Of a stretch of 7,566 nt of DNA, positions 6,177 through 7,566 are shown piece by piece. Positions within the stretch are counted from its first letter, which is position 1, and the number at the start of each line of letters is the position of its first letter. The DNA is from Rhodospirillaceae bacterium. GTDB lineage: Bacteria > Pseudomonadota > Alphaproteobacteria > Rhodospirillales > Magnetovibrionaceae. A program made the translations under genes and the position numbers. The stretch lies in contig NVTL01000010.1 in NCBI GenBank assembly GCA_002401565.1, positions 8,018 to 15,583 of the forward strand. Direction: 5' to 3'. The notes under the pieces are model-generated. The model was given only the letters and a program-made list of their open reading frames with translations. It ran no database searches and was not told the origin of the DNA.

Positions 6177-6746
6177 ATGCACATAAAAATATTGCGCTGG
6201 ACGACAATAGTTTTAGTGGCGATAGTCGTTTCTGGCTGTGCGAGTCCCGCGCTCGTCGACAACATGACAGCGCCGCGCAATCCAAGGCTTGAAAATGCTC
6301 AAAGTTCGCCATTTTTAAAGAATATGCGCGTTGAAAGTATTTACGGAGGCAGCGAGACCAATCCTCTGTGGACATCTCAAGTGAGCAGTCCTGCATTTGA
6401 AGGCGCGTTGCGTAATTCATTACAAGCAAACGGGCTGATGATCAAATCGATTCCTGATCCCCGATTTGAAGTTATTGCGACACTTTCTAAACTTGACCAG
6501 CCCTTTATTGGTCTGGACATGACTGTCACAAGCGATGTGCATTACGAAGTCATTGAAAGCAAAACCCGGAAATCGTGGTTTGATGAAAAAATTCAAGCCG
6601 CCTACACCGCTACATTCGGTGATGCTCCGATGGCAATCAAACGCTTAAGGCTTGCCAACGAAGGTTCAATTCGCGAAAATATCCGCATCTTCATCGACAA
6701 AATTTTACAACTTTCGGGTCCCGCAGAAACGGCTCCTAAACGTTAA
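6177..6746 (+). CDS. Conserved lipoprotein of unknown function
   Basis: The 189-residue protein has a signal peptide with lipobox VSG-Cys21 and Ala at +2, so it is probably anchored in the outer membrane. AAGGCG (6162-6167) lies 9 nt before the ATG. Strongly patterned segments are GGSETNPLWTSQV (57-69), FEGALRNSLQANGL (74-87), LDQPFIGLDMTVTSDVHYEV (106-125), AYTATFGDA (142-150) and RLRLANEGSIRENI (156-169). They alternate strand and helix and suggest a compact alpha/beta domain. I recall similar proteins in many alphaproteobacteria, often annotated as hypothetical lipoproteins, but no proven function. The gene is 18 bp after the small hairpin lipoprotein gene and probably shares its transcript. 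Its last 11 bases overlap the tail of ychF on the other strand. Confidence 0.85.
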   Translation: MHIKILRWTTIVLVAIVVSGCASPALVDNMTAPRNPRLENAQSSPFLKNMRVESIYGGSETNPLWTSQVSSPAFEGALRNSLQANGLMIKSIPDPRFEVIATLSKLDQPFIGLDMTVTSDVHYEVIESKTRKSWFDEKIQAAYTATFGDAPMAIKRLRLANEGSIRENIRIFIDKILQLSGPAETAPKR

Positions 6747-7566
6747 AGCGGAACAGCATCAGATCGCCGTCGGCGACCACATATTCTTTGCCTTCTTGAC
6801 GCATTTTTCCGGCGTCTTTACAGGCTTGTTCGCCGTTCAGCTCAACAAAATCATCATACGCAATGGTTTCGGCTTTGATGAAGCCCCTCTCGAAATCGGT
6901 GTGGATAGCCCCGGCGGCTTGCGGAGCTTTGTCGCCGCTGTGGATGGTCCACGCGCGGGCTTCTTTGGGGCCAACGGTGAAAAACGTGATCAGTTTTAAC
7001 AGGTCATATCCGGCGCGAATAACACGGGCGAGGCCAGTTTCTTCCAAGCCCAGGGTTTCCAAAAACTCTTTTTTGTCGGCTTCGTCATCCAAGCTGCTGA
7101 TTTCTTCTTCGATTTTAGCCGAAATCACAACCGATCTGGCCCCTTGTTCGGCGGCCATTTTAGCAACGGCATCGGACAATTCATTGCCTTTATCGGCGCT
7201 GTCTTCTTCGACGTTGCACACAAACAAAATCGGCTTTGACGTCAGCAACTGCAACATTTGAAAGGCTTTTTCATCGTCTTCGGAGACTTCTAATGTGCGT
7301 GCGGGTTTGCCGTCTTCTAACACTGCCAAGGTGCGTTCGATCAAGGTGGCTTGTTGTTTGGCGTCTTTGTCCCCGGTGCGGGCTTTTTTCGCCAAGGGCT
7401 TTAAACGTTTTTCCAAGCTTTCCATATCGGACAGCATCAATTCGGTTTCGATGATTTCGGCGTCCCGAATAGGATCAACGCTTTCTTCGACGTGGGTGAC
7501 GTTGTCGTCAATAAAACAGCGCACCACTTTGATGATGGCATCGACTTCGCGGATGTTGGCCAAAAA
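6736..7566 (-). CDS. ychF: YchF/OLA1-family redox-regulated ATPase, C-terminal 276 residues (truncated by window edge)
   Basis: The frame is open to the right edge of the window, so the gene starts outside. A TTG near the edge (7561-7563) is not the start, because the family sequence continues upstream as F-L-x-N-I-R-E. Compared with E. coli YchF (363 residues), about the first 89 residues are missing, including the P-loop and switch regions. The visible part, numbered from the edge, has NIREVDAIIKVVRCF (4-18), a helical insertion (about 38-85), NVEE (118-121), which replaces the NKxD of ordinary GTPases and explains ATP preference, GLEETGLARVIRAGY (173-187), and a C-terminal TGS domain (about 197-276) with PQAAGAIHTDFERGFI (215-230). 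YchF is a cytosolic ribosome-associated ATPase linked to stress and redox responses. The stop is TAG at 6736-6738. Confidence 0.96.
   Translation of the reverse strand, partial: FLANIREVDAIIKVVRCFIDDNVTHVEESVDPIRDAEIIETELMLSDMESLEKRLKPLAKKARTGDKDAKQQATLIERTLAVLEDGKPARTLEVSEDDEKAFQMLQLLTSKPILFVCNVEEDSADKGNELSDAVAKMAAEQGARSVVISAKIEEEISSLDDEADKKEFLETLGLEETGLARVIRAGYDLLKLITFFTVGPKEARAWTIHSGDKAPQAAGAIHTDFERGFIKAETIAYDDFVELNGEQACKDAGKMRQEGKEYVVADGDLMLFRFNV

Noticed and set aside
7561..7563. TTG as the start of ychF
   Set aside because: The frame is open to the window edge, and the residues F-L before it match the family sequence. The P-loop part of the protein must lie outside the window.

Overview
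The window looks like ordinary chromosomal DNA of an alphaproteobacterium, probably of the Rhodospirillales type. I base this on the MtnP and MtnA subtypes, the mtnP-mtnA-aldolase gene order known from Rhodospirillum rubrum, and several envelope lipoproteins with an alphaproteobacterial feel. Base composition is roughly balanced. I see no mobile element, CRISPR array, tRNA or rRNA. Species assignment is inference only.

Left part (1-2123, minus strand): a compact three-gene operon read right to left. It encodes 5'-methylthioadenosine phosphorylase (mtnP), 5-methylthioribose-1-phosphate isomerase (mtnA) and the first 45 residues of a class II aldolase. The junctions are 4 nt and 0 nt, so the genes are almost certainly co-transcribed and translationally coupled. 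The visible aldolase residues resemble fuculose-phosphate aldolase more than MtnB. The operon therefore fits the 'DHAP shunt' for methylthioadenosine and 5'-deoxyadenosine better than the classical methionine salvage pathway.

Middle (2124-2293): a 170-bp divergent intergenic region. It holds weak promoter candidates in both directions and a nested inverted repeat just upstream of the mtnP ribosome binding site.

Right part (2294-6746): a run of six genes for exported proteins. First is a trypsin/HtrA-like serine protease with a long uncharacterised N-terminal domain and no PDZ domain, followed 1 nt later by a TraT-like lipoprotein. Then come a small lipoprotein on the minus strand and, divergent from it across 46 bp, three further plus-strand lipoproteins. 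All five lipoproteins have a lipobox Cys followed by a residue other than Asp, so by the E. coli rule they would go to the outer membrane. Together they look like an envelope-associated cluster of mostly unknown function.

Right edge (6736-7566, minus strand): the C-terminal three quarters of the YchF/OLA1 ATPase, whose 3' end overlaps the last lipoprotein gene by 11 bp tail to tail. The two window-edge genes (aldolase and ychF) are partial. No stretch longer than about 170 bp lacks a gene, and I found no convincing rho-independent terminator.
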